A DNA stretch of 41,635 bases from Monoraphidium neglectum (lineage: Eukaryota; Chlorophyta; Chlorophyceae; Sphaeropleales; Selenastraceae): the NCBI RefSeq assembly GCF_000611645.1, contig NW_014013553.1, forward strand, positions 4,956-46,590, written 5' to 3'. The position numbers and the translations under genes are program-made. Below, in pieces: positions 41,301 through 41,635 of this stretch. Each line of letters begins with the position of its first letter. The first letter of the stretch is position 1. The notes beneath the pieces were generated by a model. The model was not told where the DNA came from and did no database searches. It saw nothing but the letters and a program-made list of their open reading frames with translations.

Positions 41301-41635
41301 GGAGTTGCGGTTGGGCTTCCACCAAGCAGCAGAGGGCGCCTGCGTGCCCTGCAGCCGGCCCCTCGACCGGACGGCCGCAGCACTCGCGCTGCAGGGTTGT
41401 GTTGGCGATGCCACTTTGAACGGGCTTGCCGAGGCCCTCTCTCTCCACTGCAAACACCTCAACGCCCCCGCCCAGAACCTGCGGCAGCGGCTGGGGCGCG
41501 ATACACCTAGCAGTGCGCCTGGGTCTTGAGTCGTGCGTGCTGGCGCTGCTGCAGCACGACGAGGCGCTCAAGCAGCAGGAGGACGGCCACGGCTTCACGC
41601 CGCTGGCCACGGCCGCGGAGGTGGGGGGCCAGGGG
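38398..41635 (+). CDS. Ankyrin-repeat protein, N-terminal nine exons (continues past right edge)
   Basis: Exons join in phase: 38398-38458, 38769-38859, 39152-39253, 39518-39557, 39769-39891, 40087-40201, 40513-40663, 41026-41205 and 41488 onward; at least 337 aa. The start reads MCSVFRRSSGRFKLHEAINE, with no targeting peptide. Repeat cores: QTALHLAADQGLAEAV, RTPLHIAVNEGHGDVVE, WLPLHVAAYYGAADI, QTALHIAVEMAENRW, QAPVHVATKNLDLP, RLPIHIAAARSGQL, RTALLAAIESNCPS, AIHLAVRLGLES and FTPLATAAE. About nine or ten repeats are visible, several with the usual LLxxGAxVN turn. Exon borders often split a repeat at the same point (xTPL|H), suggesting growth by exon duplication. Ankyrin stacks bind partner proteins; the partner and any C-terminal domain lie outside the window or cannot be read. 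Confidence 0.92.
39731..39758. repeat. (CA)n tract in ankyrin intron 4
   Basis: Lies about 10 bases upstream of the acceptor (CACCCCCAG) of the exon starting at 39769, again next to a splice site and in CA sense orientation. Confidence 0.9.
40297..40452. repeat. 36-bp minisatellite in ankyrin intron 6
   Basis: Four full units of 36 bp start at 40297, 40333, 40369 and 40405, with a partial one at 40441. The core is GGCCTGAGCCATGCA then a Gln/Leu-codon-like part ending GAGGCAG. In frame with exon 6 the units read like GLSHATAVLRQS. Confidence 0.8.

Overview
This window looks like nuclear DNA of a chlorophyte (green alga). The genes are split by many short introns. Long CAG/CTG tracts encode glutamine runs, (CA)n/(TG)n tracts sit inside introns, and the chlorophyte-type polyadenylation signal TGTAA follows several genes. 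The protein set is plant-like: a plastid GNAT acetyltransferase, a SPLAYED-type SWI/SNF ATPase, and F-box/LRR and ankyrin proteins. I see no bacterial operons, no rRNA or tRNA genes, no CRISPR and no intact transposon. Exon boundaries were deduced by eye from splice-site consensus, phase and family alignment; there is no transcript evidence here.

Layout. 1-551 (-): 5' exons of an unrecognised gene running off the left edge. 1762-5286 (-): a glutamine-rich protein of about 1115 aa with an N-terminal coiled coil and a long 11-residue repeat array. 6336-8337 (-): a plastid NSI/GNAT-type acetyltransferase in five exons. 9149-9848 (-): a two-exon gene of unknown function, divergent from copy A. 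10137-11983 (+), 19374-20759 (-) and 21512-22885 (-): three paralogues (A, B, C) of an unrecognised two-exon family. B and C are a direct tandem segmental duplication; A is inverted and has gained a C-terminal tail that looks like a membrane anchor. Between A and B lie a CAG-rich exon with a decayed MYND-like finger (13139-13591), a 24-bp perfect palindrome next to an orphan open segment (14498-14718), an intronless 404-aa protein (14867-16081) and a MaoC/HTD2-like hotdog dehydratase (18362-18949, -).

24112-33772 (-) is a Snf2-subfamily chromatin-remodelling ATPase. Eighteen consecutive exons can be joined in phase and carry all helicase motifs; the extreme N-terminus is unresolved. The long last exon adds a CX2CX6CX2C cluster and a bipartite nuclear signal. 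34303-36141 (-) is an F-box-like/LRR protein with an Asp-rich tail. 38398-41635 (+) is an ankyrin-repeat protein of at least nine exons that continues beyond the right edge.

The genes do not form one pathway. The most interesting material is the A/B/C family (one possibly membrane-anchored form and two soluble forms), the repeat-rich glutamine protein, the remodeller's Cys cluster, several GC-AG introns, and introns in the ankyrin gene that remain open for translation.
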